Part shown: one piece after another, positions 10,851 to 24,524 of the stretch | Numbering within the stretch: position 1 is the stretch's first letter | Layout of the letters: the number at the start of each line of letters is the position of its first letter | Assembly (NCBI RefSeq): GCF_000213175.1 | Contig: NW_009799103.1 | Span: forward strand, 1,256,009 to 1,320,008 | Direction: 5' to 3' | Source of the DNA: Neurospora tetrasperma FGSC 2508 | Taxonomy: Eukaryota; Ascomycota; Sordariomycetes; Sordariales; Sordariaceae | DNA: 64,000 bases | Made by a program: the position numbers and the translations under genes | The notes under the pieces: model-generated | The model's database searches: none | What the model saw: the letters and a program-made list of their open reading frames with translations, nothing else | Told to the model about the DNA's origin: nothing

Positions 10851-12015
10851 TCACCGTAAACAAACCCCAACTTTCTCTTCCTCGCTACCCTCGTCGTCCG
10901 TGTCACCGGCCTCGTCCACTGCATCCTCACAATAATCACCCCATATTCCTCCATGTGAGCCGCCCTCTACATCCTCGCCATACTCGCCCTGCGATTGAGA
11001 TCCTTCGCTAGAGTCATAGTCATCTGCATCCTCATCGTTATAGATCTCCACTAGGTCCTCGGAATATCCATCTTGCTCTTCCTCATCCCATTGAATAATC
11101 TCCGTGACCTCCGCCTCCACATCCTTGTTGAACCTGATCTCGGTGACCAGGACGTTACACAGCGAACAGCGACTTCTCATAGGAAAGCCTGACTCGAGAA
11201 AGTCGCGGTAGAAGGGGAATCCACTGATGCCCGTCTTGACGATGTACAGGCAGCCACAGTTGGCTACCATGCCGCGGAGGAATAGGGCGGAGGATCTCGG
11301 TTTCAGTCTCGGCGGGCAATCCTGGGAGGACTGGGAAGGCTGTGTTGGGTTGTTTGGAAGGGGTCTGCAGGTTTGAGTACTCCGGAATGTGGTGAGGGGC
11401 TGGGAGAGAGGTTTGGATGTTAGCTTTTTGCTTCTTTTTTCGTGGACCAATATGGGCGATAATGAGTTCGACCATGTGTAGAGCAACGAACAAAACCGGC
11501 CATCTTGGTTCTGCCCTTTTTCTTTCCTGGCCAGGGCTACCGACCGTTGCGGTACAAAATGATGGCTTTCCGATGCCGTTCGCAGTTACATCTTTGTCAT
11601 CTTCGTTGGAATCAAATCACTCGTCCCGGTTCCATTCAACACGACGGCACCTTCCTAACTGCTGAGCCAGCATCAAGTTTGGTGGTTATTCTGCTGGCAA
11701 AGCACGAAGAAGAAGAATGAGGGGGGGGGGAATAAATAAGAAGGAAAGAAATACATAAAATTGAAATTGGCTGACCCGGTCTAAAGAATCTGTCGAGTTG
11801 CCGCTCTTAGAGGGCTCTGATGATAGAGATCCCGCGGCCCCTTGGGTGGCGTGACTGATGTCTGCGTTGCTCTTAGACGACGCTGTTGACGAACATTCAA
11901 CCGGTGATTTTGGTCGGTTGTTCTCGTTGGATATTTCAGGTACCGCCAGGCCCGTCTTTAGGGCAGCTGCGTAAGACAAGACCGGGGCCTTGCCCCCAGC
12001 CTTTGCGGTCTGCAT
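10851..12015 (-). CDS. Uncertain locus: acidic-tailed hypothetical protein
   Basis: The minus strand carries two coding-like blocks. The first, from an ATG at 12015, opens with KAPVLSYAAALKTGLAVPEI and is Ser/Asn rich. The second, ending at 10851, has a Cys-containing part (VANCGCLYIVKTGISGFPF, then RCSLCNVLVTEI) and a strongly acidic tail of about 80 residues rich in Glu, Asp and Ser. I could not join them cleanly. Between 11150 and 11490 two frames are open at once, and a third block (GIGKPSFCTATVG to EYSNLQTPSK) continues in the other frame. It may be a spliced gene with introns I cannot place, or a gene that has lost its frame. The paired Cys could bind zinc. No family recognised. Confidence 0.35.
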
Positions 12016-14054
12016 TTTGGTCGTGTGTTCTGGTTACGATCGGGACTGGTCGTTCTCGTTAGACATTTCGGGGTCAAAATCTGCTAACAATTTCTTCTTG
12101 ACAACATGGGCATAAAATAGAGTTGGATAGATGGGGAGTAATGCGCTGTACCCGGGGTGAACAGTTCTTTTATGTCTTAGTGACTGAGCAATATTGTGGT
12201 TCCTTGAGGGTGTTGAGTGTTATCTTTCGATCGTTGGAATAAACTTGCCAAGCATTGTTCCATGACCTTCCGACATTTGGACTGAACTACCGTGCTGTAA
12301 CGAGGAACGGTCTTTCTTTATTTGCCGGTTTGGATGTGAATAATGAAGTGCATAAGGGAAAGAGAAAAAGGAGGACCTTATCAGTCCCATCCCGATTATT
12401 TCAGGACAGGTTTGTTCTTTCATCATTGAGGCCGCTCATGCAACACCGCCGAATGTCCGGTAGTTATGCACGACCTTTTCGGAAGTCCAAAAATTTTAAT
12501 CATGATATCGGGTATCCAACGGGCATATTATATGCCGAGGTCGGGCTAATACTGCCCTGAATGTATCGGAAAATCGTGAAATTGATGTTGTCGCTCTCAA
12601 ACCGTAGTAACTCGCAAGCGTGGGACTTGGAGAGGTAAGGCGTAAGGCACAGACATGTATACCGGAAACCACATCCTACGGTATATTTATCGGTCCAAGT
12701 TTGGATGCAAAGCTGGTGTATCTCTGGGCGCCACGCTCAATCAAGATGTCTCTCTAGCTTGGAAATTGTACTTTTATAGATACTGACAGCTTGGATCTGC
12801 AACAGTGTATAGGATGCGGCGCGGGGGAATCTATTCGGCTGCCGACCGTTCGGATGAGGAACACGTTCTCGGACGTCAAAAGTGTTCGGCTGGATGACGA
12901 CGTAATACGGTTCGACGGGCATGAAGCTCGAACCTTGCCGGAGGAAACGTTTGAGACGAAGACCAAGTGACGAAGCACATGACGGGCCTGAGAGCTGGAC
13001 TGTCGTTGAAACATGCTGGCTATGACGGAATGGTTATAGTGACCAAGATACCTACCGTGAATGGCCTATTCAATAGTAATGATTTTTTTTGCTCTGTATT
13101 CTCGGCTTTCATTGCTCTCCAAACCCCCAGATCGAAGCGACTGGCTCGTTTGAAGGTAAGTAGCAGGCCCATTTTGCGATGAGCACATAGGTCACAACAA
13201 GTTCCTGAATGGATGGCTGTATATCACGTCATATGGCGCCGTTACCTGTGGAGGTTTTCTCCTCTTTGGAAACCCGAAACATTGGCACATGTGGTTGATT
13301 CGATTTGGTGAGAGTTCAAGTTGTGCATCTCTTTCGTTGTTTGCCGGTTTCTCAGAGTTTGGGTCGTCGTCATCTGTGGATCCACTGTGAGGCCTCTCAG
13401 CCACTTGAACGACTGGATCCGTTCTGCGGAGACAGTGGCGCAGTGCCAAGCCTTCAATTATAACCCCTGGCTAGTAATCCCGGACTCCCGGCCAGACTCC
13501 GACCAGCCGCGGCGGCCCTCATTATCATCTGTCATGTTTCGTTCCGTCCTTCGTTGCAGATGCCATGCTTCATGACCGCCAGTCGTCATAGCACAGGACA
13601 AACTCAAATAACCTCAAGGGCATCGATTCGGCCCCGTAGTTACTTCGTTCCAGGCGGTCAGGAACGTAGGATAGCCCGGGTATGGCGGCAGTCAGAGTTG
13701 AAACTGAATTGATTCCTTGCCTCACTGTGACCACACTCAGACTACTGTCCTTCGACCAGTACGCTACTGTCTTGAACCAGACCACCATACAAAACGAGGC
13801 GCATTCGCATCGCCAAACAGTCACATGAGAAAACTCCAATCAACCGACAAACCCCACCCCTGAGAGCATTCAGCCCCTCTCTGACATCCCCTTTCGTCCA
13901 CTTATCCCCAGAATCACAAGTCGAGCAATCCATTCCCAGTGCGCCAAGCCGGCTTCTGAGACGTATTGAGGTCCATCTCCATCTCCATCGAATCCTATCC
14001 AATCCATTGGGTCTGGCGCTTCTGTAATCCTAGAAATCCAAAGGGCTGTGCCAT
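12016..14054. other. Intergenic stretch, nothing recognised
   Basis: About 2 kb upstream of the chitinase. Short open frames occur on both strands, but none has a recognisable motif, a plausible splice pattern or steady codon use. Confidence 0.5.
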
Positions 14055-15686
14055 ATGCCATCCTCATCAGGCCCGAGTAATAGATCCGTTGTGAAGCCCG
14101 CCGCTTTGTTCCTTATAAGTCTTGTCGTCCTCCTCTTCTTTTCTACGATACCCTCTCACACTTTTAATTCTACCTTGTTGAGCCAGCTCTACTCTGGTCA
14201 TCAGCATCCTACAGCAACAATCGCAACCACAGCTACAGTCGCCTTTACGGACTCGGTCACGACCACCATCACTTCTGTTGACAAAGGACCAACACCATCC
14301 TCCGTCACTTCCACCACACCAGCCACAACAGAAACAAGTACTACTACAACCGAACAACAACCAACACTAACGTCACCAACCATGGGAGGCGGTCCAGACA
14401 CCATCGGCTACCGCACCGTAGCCTACTTCGTCAACTGGGCCATCTACGGCCGCAAGCACCGGCCGCAAGACTTGCCCGCCGAGAAGCTGACGCACATTCT
14501 CTACGCCTTCGCCAACGTGCGCCCGGATTCGGGCGAGGTCTACCTGACGGACCAGTGGGCGGACACGGACATCCACTGGGAAGGAGACAGCTGGAACGAC
14601 ACCGGCACGAACCTGTACGGGTGCCTGAAGCAGCTGAACCTGCTCAAGCGGCGCAACCGCAACCTCAAGGTGCTGCTGTCAATTGGCGGGTGGACATACA
14701 GCAGCAACTTCAAGGAGCCGGCGAGTAAAGAAGAGGGGAGGAGGAGGTTTGCTGAAAGTGCTGTTGAACTTGTACGTTTGGAAGTCTCTAGATCTTATCT
14801 TCCTTACTTAAATACCCTTCCTTTCCTAGTCCATGTCCGGGACAAAAAGCTAACACTGCCAACCAAATAGGTCAAAAACCTCGGCTTCGACGGCCTCGAT
14901 ATCGACTGGGAATACCCGCAAAACGCCCAAGAAGCCTCCGACTTTGTCTCTCTGCTCTCAGCCTGCCGCTCCGCCCTCGACGCCTACGCCTCCACCGTCC
15001 CTGGGAATCCTCACTTTGAGATGAGTGTCGCCTGCCCGGCCGGCCCGCAGAACTACGAGAAGATGGACTTGCCAGGAATGGACCGGTACCTCGACTTCTG
15101 GAACCTAATGGCGTACGACTACGCCGGCTCGTGGGATCAGGTGGCGGGCCACCAGGCCAATCTATTCCATTGCAACAGCAACCCGGCTGCCACGCCCTTC
15201 AGTACCCAGCGCGCCGTCGAGTACTACTTGTCGACAGGCGTGGCGGCCGACAAGATCGTCTTGGGCATGCCGCTGTACGGGCGCGCGTTTCAGGGCACCG
15301 AGGGATTGGGGCAGCCGTATAGTGGTGTTGGTGAGGGGACGTGGGAGAATGGCGTGCATGATTACAAGAAGCTGCCGTTGGAGGGAGCCGAGGAACGCGT
15401 CGATTACGAATCTGGTGCTACGTATTGCTACCATCCGGGAACCAAGACGCTGGTCAGCTATGATACGCCTGGCATGGCGAGGATGAAGGCTGAGTATATC
15501 CGGGAGAGAGGCCTTGGTGGTGCCATGTGGTGGGAAAGCAGTGCTGATAAGGAAGGCCCTGATAGCTTGATTGGTACCGTCGTCGATGGTTTGGGCGGCC
15601 TCCCGGCGTTGCGTTGGGACGGCAACTGCATCGACTACCCGAACACCAAGTATGACAATTTGCGGGCTGGGTTTCCGGGAAATTAG
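14055..15686 (+). CDS. GH18 chitinase (class V) with N-terminal membrane anchor or signal
   Basis: Hydrolyses beta-1,4 bonds of chitin in the wall or in food. Two exons (14055-14771, 14871-15686) give 510 residues; the 99-nt intron starts GTACGT and ends AATAG. The GH18 signature [12 protein letters not shown] begins exon 2, with the acid-base Glu at about residue 253 and the Asp ladder at 246, 249 and 251. Substrate-site blocks are present: [25 protein letters not shown] and [11 protein letters not shown], the Trp at the barrel floor. Residues about 16-33 are a hydrophobic stretch, followed by about 70 Thr/Ser-rich residues that are probably O-glycosylated, then the barrel from about residue 118. 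No chitin-binding module is seen. It resembles group-A fungal chitinases of the 42-kDa type; the N-terminal anchor and Thr linker make it longer than usual. Confidence 0.93.
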
Positions 15687-15963
15687 GTCGTGGTCGTAGA
15701 TGTCGATAGATCGGATGATGAATGCCATCGGACACCTGGCGGTGCCATGGTGAATGAAACATATTTCACAATCACAGTCAGCAGCGAAATTCAAGTAGCA
15801 ATGATTCGGCCAAGTCGGTCATGCCATTCCCATTTTTGCTTTCCCTTGCCAGTCAAAGGTACCCTGATGTCTGCTCAAAACGCCATACATGAAGTTCCAA
15901 TCCTAGCGAGATGTGGTATTGTCATTCCCCGTCCCAGATCATGCCCCTAAGCTTTCCAGCAAT

Positions 15964-17289
<1,326 letters not shown>

Positions 17290-17854
17290 ATGGTCAAGAA
17301 GAGAAAGAACAACGGCCGCAACAAGAAGGGCCGCGGCCACGTCAAGCCCATCCGCTGCTCCAACTGCTCGCGATGCACTCCCAAGGACAAGGCCATCAAG
17401 CGTTTCACCATCCGCAACATGGTTGAGTCCGCTGCTATCCGTACGTCGACGACACCACTGGTTTGATCAAACGACGACTGCTGACCATGTCCTCTCCCCG
17501 CAGGTGATATCTCGGATGCCTCGGTGTTCGCTGAGTACACGGTTCCCAAGATGTACCTCAAGCTGCAGTACTGCGTCTCTTGCGCCATTCACGGCAAGAT
17601 TGTCCGGTACGTTTGTCCGCCTGGCGGGGACAGCCACGTTCGCTTCCAAAGCGACGTGGGCGGCTGAGATGAACCTTGGTCGAACCTCTGCTCCCGCCAA
17701 ACCCTACAAAGTATCCCCCGTCCGTCCCACTGACAATGATGACTATAGTGTCCGTTCCCGCGAGGGCCGCCGCAACCGTGCTCCTCCCCCGCGTGTCCGC
17801 TACAACAAGGACGGCAAGAAGGTCACCCCTACCCAGGGTGCTAAGACCGCCTAA
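17290..17854 (+). CDS. rps26: 40S ribosomal protein S26 (eS26)
   Basis: Small-subunit protein near the mRNA exit channel. Exons 17290-17440, 17504-17606 and 17749-17854 give 119 residues, the usual length. Both donors are GTACGT; acceptors are CGCAG and TATAG. It begins [19 protein letters not shown]. The zinc-binding cysteines are in RCSNCSRC and QYCVSCAIH. The tail [16 protein letters not shown] is typical of eS26. The first intron splits an Arg codon before DISDASVF and the second an Arg codon in KIVRVRSREG; both joins recreate the family sequence. Confidence 0.97.
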
Positions 17855-20800
17855 ATCAGGCGACCTTAGCGGCTTCCTTGCGACAAACCCGCTTCGGGGT
17901 TAACAGGCGTTTTCTGCGTTGGTCGGCGTTTCGATTTTCTGGGGGTTATATGGAATGAACATGAGGCCGAAAGGCAGATGATATCATGACATGGCGCTTT
18001 TTTGCACAGGAGCAAAGAAGCTGGCAATCACCGGATACACAAACGGAATCGGAATGGCCCATGGGTTCCTTCGACCAGTTAAGGGATACCAAGCTAATAG
18101 TCTACCAATAATGAGCACCTGTTGATGAACAACATACTCATCTCTCTGTGCCTCCCGCTTGCTTTTTGCGCCCGATGTTTGAGAATTCGTCTTCACTAAC
18201 TTTAGGACCTTTGTCGACTGATATCACTCGTCCCAGTCCAACATTGCTCACCCTTGTTCCACCGCTCCCTTTTCATCGACCTCGACTCTCGTTCATCATT
18301 ACGGCCTTGTCCTGTTCCTCGCCCTTTTGACTACGTCATTTTGCAGCTTGACCCTGCGAAAATGCTCACAACACAGCCACTGCAGTGGCATGCCGATATG
18401 GTCGAGTCGCCCGGGAAGAGAGTCAGCGAGCGAAGGTCGTGAGAGTGGGCGCAACGGAGAACTAGGTGGTGCTCGACCCTCTCGTGCCGTCCTGTCTTGA
18501 GGTTCATTTCGAGACTCGAAGGCTAGGATGAGAACTTTTGGGGGATTGACCTCGACGGTCCATTGCATTCGATTACCGGGCCCGCCATGCGTCCTCGGGT
18601 CTTTCATACCAAGGCGCACACCCTTTGCTGCACAATCCTTGCCTCAACATCGTGGCGATCATGCCATACATGCCACGACTGGACAATCACCTTGAGGATA
18701 TTGGGTCATTACTTAATGAAGTGGCTAGGTAGGTACTCACGATGTGAGCCGAGCTACTGAAAGGAAGCCCTCGTCGATCACGTCACTTATATTGACGGGG
18801 ACATTTCATGTTGACTTGCTAGATAAAAGGCATGCATTTTTATTTCATTGTCGTTCATTCACTCCCCGTCGCAGTGAAATCAGGCGCGGCCGGGTGTCAA
18901 AAGACAAAACTCATCACTTCGACGTGACGGGCAACACGCTCTTGAGAAGCTACAAAACTGGCGGGTTCGGAAGGCACAAGGCACCGGGCAACAGCTTTGT
19001 ACTCTGCTTACGTAGCTAACAAATGTTATGACAAAGCCACTCACTCTAAATAAAAATGTCCCTCGCAGCCTGGGAGCATTGTCGACCTTCAACAACTTTA
19101 TAGTCTCAAGACTAAATCACAATGAGTGTGTTGTTGCCAGGGATCTATATTGTCGAATGTCGAGCTGGGATTTGTTCACCCTGTTGCAACTGCTCGCGAT
19201 GTCGGATCTCTCGAGTATCTACAGGTACTGTCAAGCTGTGTTTGAAACGACGTACGAAGCTACCGCTCTGATAGAGACTGGAAATCTTTGCGAATCCGTC
19301 ATAAGCTTCATGATGGTCATGTTCTTTTATGCTGGTCAAAACAAAACTTATTCGGCATGACACCTGAGCCATCGAGTTGATAAGGTCTTTTACATTATAA
19401 TACGAGGATAAAAGCAACAATGACAACAAGCTAAGAACAGAATCGGGCTTTTCTGTATATATGTACATTTAGCGTAACGAATATTTACTGGTCGTTCTGT
19501 CCCGCTATCTTGTATTCCATGATGATGTAGCGTAGGCTGAGGATTATAGTGTGAGCTGTGCTAGAAGAAAATCAGGAGAGCAGCGCCCTAATACGAGATT
19601 TGAGGCACTCAAACTGTTTGAAAAGCGTACTATAGGCTGGTGGAACGAATTAAGTGGTATATATACCTCCATATAAACAACCGAGGTTGAACGTCGATGT
19701 CTTGTTCACTTCTAGTCAATTGGCTCCTCAAGCGCAAGTCTCACTGGCGATATTGATTCCAATAAGTTGCGTTTTGCGACTGGAAGCGATTTTGCCCATG
19801 GGCATGACTTTCAACCGATGGACGCTATTCGTGAAGATGAAATGTGGATATGTTTGTTCCTGACCCTCCTGGATGCAGTACATGATGATAAACGACCTAG
19901 CTCGTAGTCCATACAATATGAACGAACTTCTCTCGTCGAGCAGTTCGAGATCCTTTTAAGAAATCCCCCCCCCCCCCCCTTCCCTTGGTTATCATGACCG
20001 TGACTGATTTGGGCTCGTTATGGCACTATCTGGTGCCTACACTGTAGTTAGACATGCCTGGTCACTTTCTTTGACACCTCAAGACTACCACTCAGATACC
20101 GAGCTCCAAAAACCCCAAAACGTCATTAAACAGGAAGAAGAGAGTAAATGCAAGCAACCATTCCCGTAAGAACGCAATTTGTAAACATCGAGCCATGCCC
20201 GGACGGAACCATGAAGGCGGGTTTCAGTGCTGCTGGATGCCCGTTAACCATGCTGTCGAGCCTGAATCCATGAGAGGCCGAGAATGTCATAGTAATTCGG
20301 AAACCCCACATTTCGAAACATGACATATAATCCTTTTGATAGTTACCAGAAGCATTTTGGCAGACTGAAAATTTACAAACTGTTTATGCCACCCAGTCCC
20401 AATTTCTCGATTTTATAAAGTAGCATACATGGAGATTCCGGGTAGAGTTGTCTAGTGACGCCATTGCCGGCGTACCATCATATGCCTTTCATCTTGCTCC
20501 AACTGACCACTATGCGTCACCTCCCTAGATGTGTGTGAACCTGGTGTTGAGCCGTTCGACCGTGATTATTGGACTGATCCAGCCGCACAAACGCCTTTGG
20601 AGATCAGATAGCGGACAGTGGCTGACCTGGCAGAAACGTGGCAGGAGCCGTCGCAAGCAACATCGATCTTTGGCTTGATCAAAACCTGTTGAGTAGAGGC
20701 AACTAGAGGTATTCAAGTATCAAGGCAGGTATGAATAAGATGGCAAAGAAGAAGAAATGCACAGGACTCGAGAAGGAGAAATGGAAGCAGAAGTGGCCCT

Positions 20801-21768
20801 TGCCTGCCGAGCTGCCCCGATCTGCCCTATCGAGAATCCCTGGCCGCTAAACCCAGCTGGGCGCCCTGAGCTGTTTGGCTGTGTGGGCTGCCACGAGGCG
20901 CGATGCGGGGCCAGCTATGGAACCCTCCGTCACTCCGTCACCTTCGACTTACAGTTCGTCCAGGGCGTGTCACTTTAGGTCTCCGTCCATTGATCGATTC
21001 GGGCGATTGGGGAGGACGGGAGCCAGACACCTCAGTCATGGGACTAAACCCACCGTGTTCCGGCTGCCGGATCGAAGGGACCGTCAACAAGCTTCCGGCA
21101 GATTGCACTAGGTAACCGGAGTACCTTTACTGCTTAGCTCCCGTTCTCTTCCTTCCACCTTTCCCTTGACGCTATCCCTTGATTTCCACGGGTTGAGCCT
21201 GTGTTCGATTCCACCCGACTTTCTCTTCTAACAACGGGCACTGGACTTCCACAGTCGCTTCGAGCACCCATCAAGCACCGGCAGTGTCCAGTGCAGCAGC
21301 TACGTTACCTCTTACATCCACTTTACGGACATCTCGGCAAGGGCGCACGTCAACAAACCCACCTTCACCAGAAGGAACCCTCCGTGCATCTCTACATCTA
21401 CCTTACTCACTAGTACCTACCTAGCACCGACCTAACTCGACAATCTGCCAGTATCAACCTACTTATCCATTGTTGCAAGAACTGGCACTTGACGCTTTTC
21501 TCGATTCCTATTCGAATTCCTCTCGCTTCCACGCAATGCTCCGCTGCCCCCGCTAGGTTTATCAACCCGCTTTGCATCTTGCATCATCCTTATCGCCCAC
21601 TCGCAGGCAACGTACCTTGCAGAAACGCCGTCACGCCGCCTTGGTGGACAAGCTGAGGAGAACAACTACACTACATAGAACATAACCGCAACAACACATC
21701 ATCTTTACCTCGAGAAAGCCTGGCTCCAACCGACAGTGTTGGGCACCTAGCTCCAACCCCAGCTCAAC
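17855..21768. other. 3.9-kb stretch without a recognisable gene
   Basis: No open frame here shows a known motif or a plausible splice chain. There is a run of 15 C at 19965-19979. The part from about 18700 to 20400 is visibly richer in A and T than its neighbours. The last 500-700 bases are pyrimidine-rich and may be a long leader of the following gene. It could hold non-coding RNA or decayed repeats that I cannot name. Confidence 0.5.
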
Positions 21769-23268
21769 ATGGAAGCGCCGTCTTCCTTTTCAACCCCCAA
21801 GCGTAAACGTCCATTACCTTTCGAGCCAACAATCCCCAATCTCAACCAGACCAGGGCCTTGACTGGCTTGACAGGGGAATTCACCTTTGAGCTTGGCTTG
21901 TCCACAGATACCGAGGACGGCAGTAAGAGTCCACAGACCACTGTGGCACACAGGCTACAGCAGCTCTTCCTCAATGGCGGGGCCCTCGGCGGTACCTCTA
22001 CCGGTGGGGTCTTTGGTGGAGGCATTGCGACCGCACGAACATCGACATTGCAACCGTCTCGGTCGCAACCACAACAGCAGTACTTTGGCTACCCATTTCC
22101 ACGAATTTCACGGTCGCAAGACATGCAGGAAGTTGAGGAAGATCGTGAGCGACCAGGCGGGCCCCGAAAGCGAGCCAAGCTCCACGATCGAGACATTGAC
22201 ATGACGGGCATTGCCGAAACCCCAATGCGGCCTCCCGCTTCGACGAACAATGGCGGGACATTTGAAGCTGCCGGAACGGACTCGACTTCTTCCATGCCAC
22301 CGCCATCAACTCCAGTCAATCAACAAGCAGGCGCTGTCATCACTCCAAGTGGCCCATTTCCAAAGCGACGACTGGCGCCCAAGGGCGTTCGGTTCAACAT
22401 GGACCCCGCTGAAAATCAACAGGCTGAATTGGGAGACAACACGATGGGTACAAGCGGCACAATCATCACCCAAACAACAAAGAACAATGACATCCAGATA
22501 CCATCTTCCTCTCCCCTCTCATCGATTACCAAAGTGGTCGCCATCCCCAGTTCTACACCAACCCAGAGACCCTTAGCGCCGAAGCCGGCCAACATCAGCA
22601 TGGCTCCGCCGTCATCATCGTCAGCAGCGGCCGCAACAAAGAAGCCCCGGAAATCAAAATCACCACCCCTCCAACCTCAACCGGCCACATCGACCTCGAC
22701 ATCGTCCCCCCGCTCACCCACCGTAATTGATCCGATCCGCGCCAGCCTCACCTGGCAAGATTCCGAAATCACCGTCTACGACCCGGACGACAGCGACGAC
22801 GACGGTACCGGTATCAACGGCATCGGCTTCAAGCCCACTCCAGAGATGGAACACGCGCGCAGGATGAAGCGCAAGAAGCAGCTGGCTGAGTATCGAAAAC
22901 GCGAGATGGGCGAGGCTCGCGCCAGGAGGAAAGAGCGAAGAGCGGGTGCTGACGGATTGGGGGGAAGCGGTAATGAAGGTGGTGGAGGCAGTAATGGCGG
23001 ACCCAAAAGCAAGGATGCTATGGCGACTGCTAAGGGCAAGCTGAAGGCTGAGAAGAGAAGGGTTAGATTTTTGGAGACGGTGACGAAGACGGTCGTTGAG
23101 ATGCCACCGCCGACACCGGTCACGATGATGGAGGGTGTGATGCAGAGTGAGACGGCAGCTGCGGCGGAGGGTCAGGGACCTAGTGGAGGGGATGCTAGCG
23201 GGGGTGGTGATACAAGCGTCTCTGGTATGGCTGGCGCTGGCGCTGACCTTGCCAGGGTTGAGGCTTGA
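21769..23268 (+). CDS. Conserved basic low-complexity protein, probably nuclear, unknown function
   Basis: Single exon of 499 residues. The first 330 residues are rich in Ser, Pro, Thr and Gln. A likely nuclear signal TPKRKRPLPF stands at residues 9-18 and a second basic stretch RKRAKLHDRD near 135. The best-ordered part follows at about 325-390: ASLTWQDSEITVYDPDD, an acidic run, then GTGINGIGFKPTPEMEHA and a long Lys/Arg/Glu helix (RRMKRKKQLAEYRKREMG). I believe this block recurs in filamentous ascomycete proteins of unknown function. A Gly-rich linker and a second basic stretch (KLKAEKRRVRFLETVTKT) close the protein. No enzyme motif and no membrane span. It is convergent with cox20. Confidence 0.8.
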   Translation: MEAPSSFSTPKRKRPLPFEPTIPNLNQTRALTGLTGEFTFELGLSTDTEDGSKSPQTTVAHRLQQLFLNGGALGGTSTGGVFGGGIATARTSTLQPSRSQPQQQYFGYPFPRISRSQDMQEVEEDRERPGGPRKRAKLHDRDIDMTGIAETPMRPPASTNNGGTFEAAGTDSTSSMPPPSTPVNQQAGAVITPSGPFPKRRLAPKGVRFNMDPAENQQAELGDNTMGTSGTIITQTTKNNDIQIPSSSPLSSITKVVAIPSSTPTQRPLAPKPANISMAPPSSSSAAAATKKPRKSKSPPLQPQPATSTSTSSPRSPTVIDPIRASLTWQDSEITVYDPDDSDDDGTGINGIGFKPTPEMEHARRMKRKKQLAEYRKREMGEARARRKERRAGADGLGGSGNEGGGGSNGGPKSKDAMATAKGKLKAEKRRVRFLETVTKTVVEMPPPTPVTMMEGVMQSETAAAAEGQGPSGGDASGGGDTSVSGMAGAGADLARVEA

Positions 23269-23876
23269 CGGACGGGCCTTTTTCCTTGCTTGTGGCTCTT
23301 AATTTGTCCGGCAAGCAAGTTATGCATGATCAACTCAATGGCTTACCTTTTTCATTGGCATGTTTGGCGTTTGGGTGTTGGAGGGACTGAATCGGATACG
23401 ATAAGACGCGAGCAACTGTGACGTGCTGGCGGAAGGGACCATGGGAAATTTCACTTGCGCATGAAATACGACGGGTTTGAATGTAGGATATCGCAAGAGA
23501 AGGACAGACTCGCACATGAGTCTTTACTATGCTTTTTTTTTCCGCAGAGCTGGGGCGCCTCGAGGTTAGGTACTCCAGAGGCATGCACTTTCTTTGCTTA
23601 ATATCATTGCTTAACATGACTTCGAAGCGTAAAAGCACGCCTTTGTCCCCGAAGAATGAATGATCACATGGTGAACTCGCTGCCGTGGTGCGCCATAACC
23701 ATGCTTCCATTGTGCGTAATGAATCCAAACAACGCCCTTTAACTTCAAAAGGTATCGATATATGTCCGTGCAAATCATAACCTACATCTCCTACTCCTAG
23801 CTATGCCCTTCTTCACCTCTATCCTAACACAACACAACCCCTCAGCACATCAAAGAAGCCCTCTCACTTCATCCCC
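23269..23876. other. Convergent intergenic stretch
   Basis: The 3' regions of the basic protein gene (plus) and cox20 (minus) meet here. I see no other gene. Confidence 0.6.
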
Positions 23877-24524
23877 TCACCAAAACTTGTACCAGCTCTT
23901 CTTCTTCTCGCCCCCAGGTGCAATCGACGTGCCCTGCACCTCCCCCTTTTCCGTCTTCTCCTTCGCCTCTTTAGCTTCCTTGGCCCTATTCTCCGCCTGC
24001 TTCTTCGTATAAACCGCCACCACCCTCTGCATCTTTTCCTTCTCCTTCCTCCTCTGCCACTGGCAGTACTCGTACTGCGCCATCGCCCCCACGATTCCGC
24101 ACCCTACACCCCAGTTGGCCGCTTTCGGGATAGGCAAGCCCATGATCCACCGCAACATACCGATGCCTGCGCCTGCGCCGATGCCTGTCATGAAGCCTTG
24201 GCGGGCGCAGGGCGTTTCGTGCACGGAGAGGAAATCGGAGGGGGAGATGGTGGAGGCGACTTCGGTGAGGGAGATGCGGTTGGATGAGTGGGTGGGTTTT
24301 GGTTGTTGTTGTTGGGAGGGTGACTGGGGGGATTGTTGGCCTCCTGGGACTTGTGGTGTGGTGTTGGACTGTGGTGGTTGTTGGAGGTCTTGAGAGGGCG
24401 CGAAGGGAGCAAGAGGGGGAGAGGAAGAGCCGCTGCTGCTGCCGCCGCCGCCGCTTAGCCAGGAGCGGGCGGCGGCGTCGGGGTTTGTGGGTGATGTTGT
24501 TGTTGTTGTTTGGTCACGCGTCAT
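23877..24524 (-). CDS. cox20: Cytochrome c oxidase assembly protein Cox20
   Basis: Chaperone of the mitochondrial inner membrane that guides newly made Cox2 in complex IV assembly. Single exon of 215 residues. The first 85 residues are Ser/Gln/Pro-rich and probably include the import signal. The family core is at about 97-155: the signature PCARQGFMTGIGAGAGIGML is the start of the first span, and ANWGVGCGIVGAMAQYEYCQ is the second. The C-terminal tail is a highly charged Lys/Glu helix (RRKEKEKMQRV and the later AKEAKEAKEKTEK), longer than in yeast. The start at 24524 is the first ATG in frame. It is divergent from the polymerase gene. Confidence 0.85.
   Translation of the reverse strand: MTRDQTTTTTSPTNPDAAARSWLSGGGGSSSGSSSPPLAPFAPSQDLQQPPQSNTTPQVPGGQQSPQSPSQQQQPKPTHSSNRISLTEVASTISPSDFLSVHETPCARQGFMTGIGAGAGIGMLRWIMGLPIPKAANWGVGCGIVGAMAQYEYCQWQRRKEKEKMQRVVAVYTKKQAENRAKEAKEAKEKTEKGEVQGTSIAPGGEKKKSWYKFW

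Noticed and set aside
19965-19979. Run of 15 C as a possible functional site
   Set aside because: Simple homopolymer with no associated signal; likely slippage.
20757-21115. Overlapping short plus-strand frames before the basic-protein gene
   Set aside because: They have no motifs or splice partners and probably lie in promoter or leader sequence.
24513-24520. ACGCGT cell-cycle box upstream of the polymerase gene
   Set aside because: The only exact match lies in the first codons of cox20, over 1.1 kb from the polymerase start, so it is probably coding chance.
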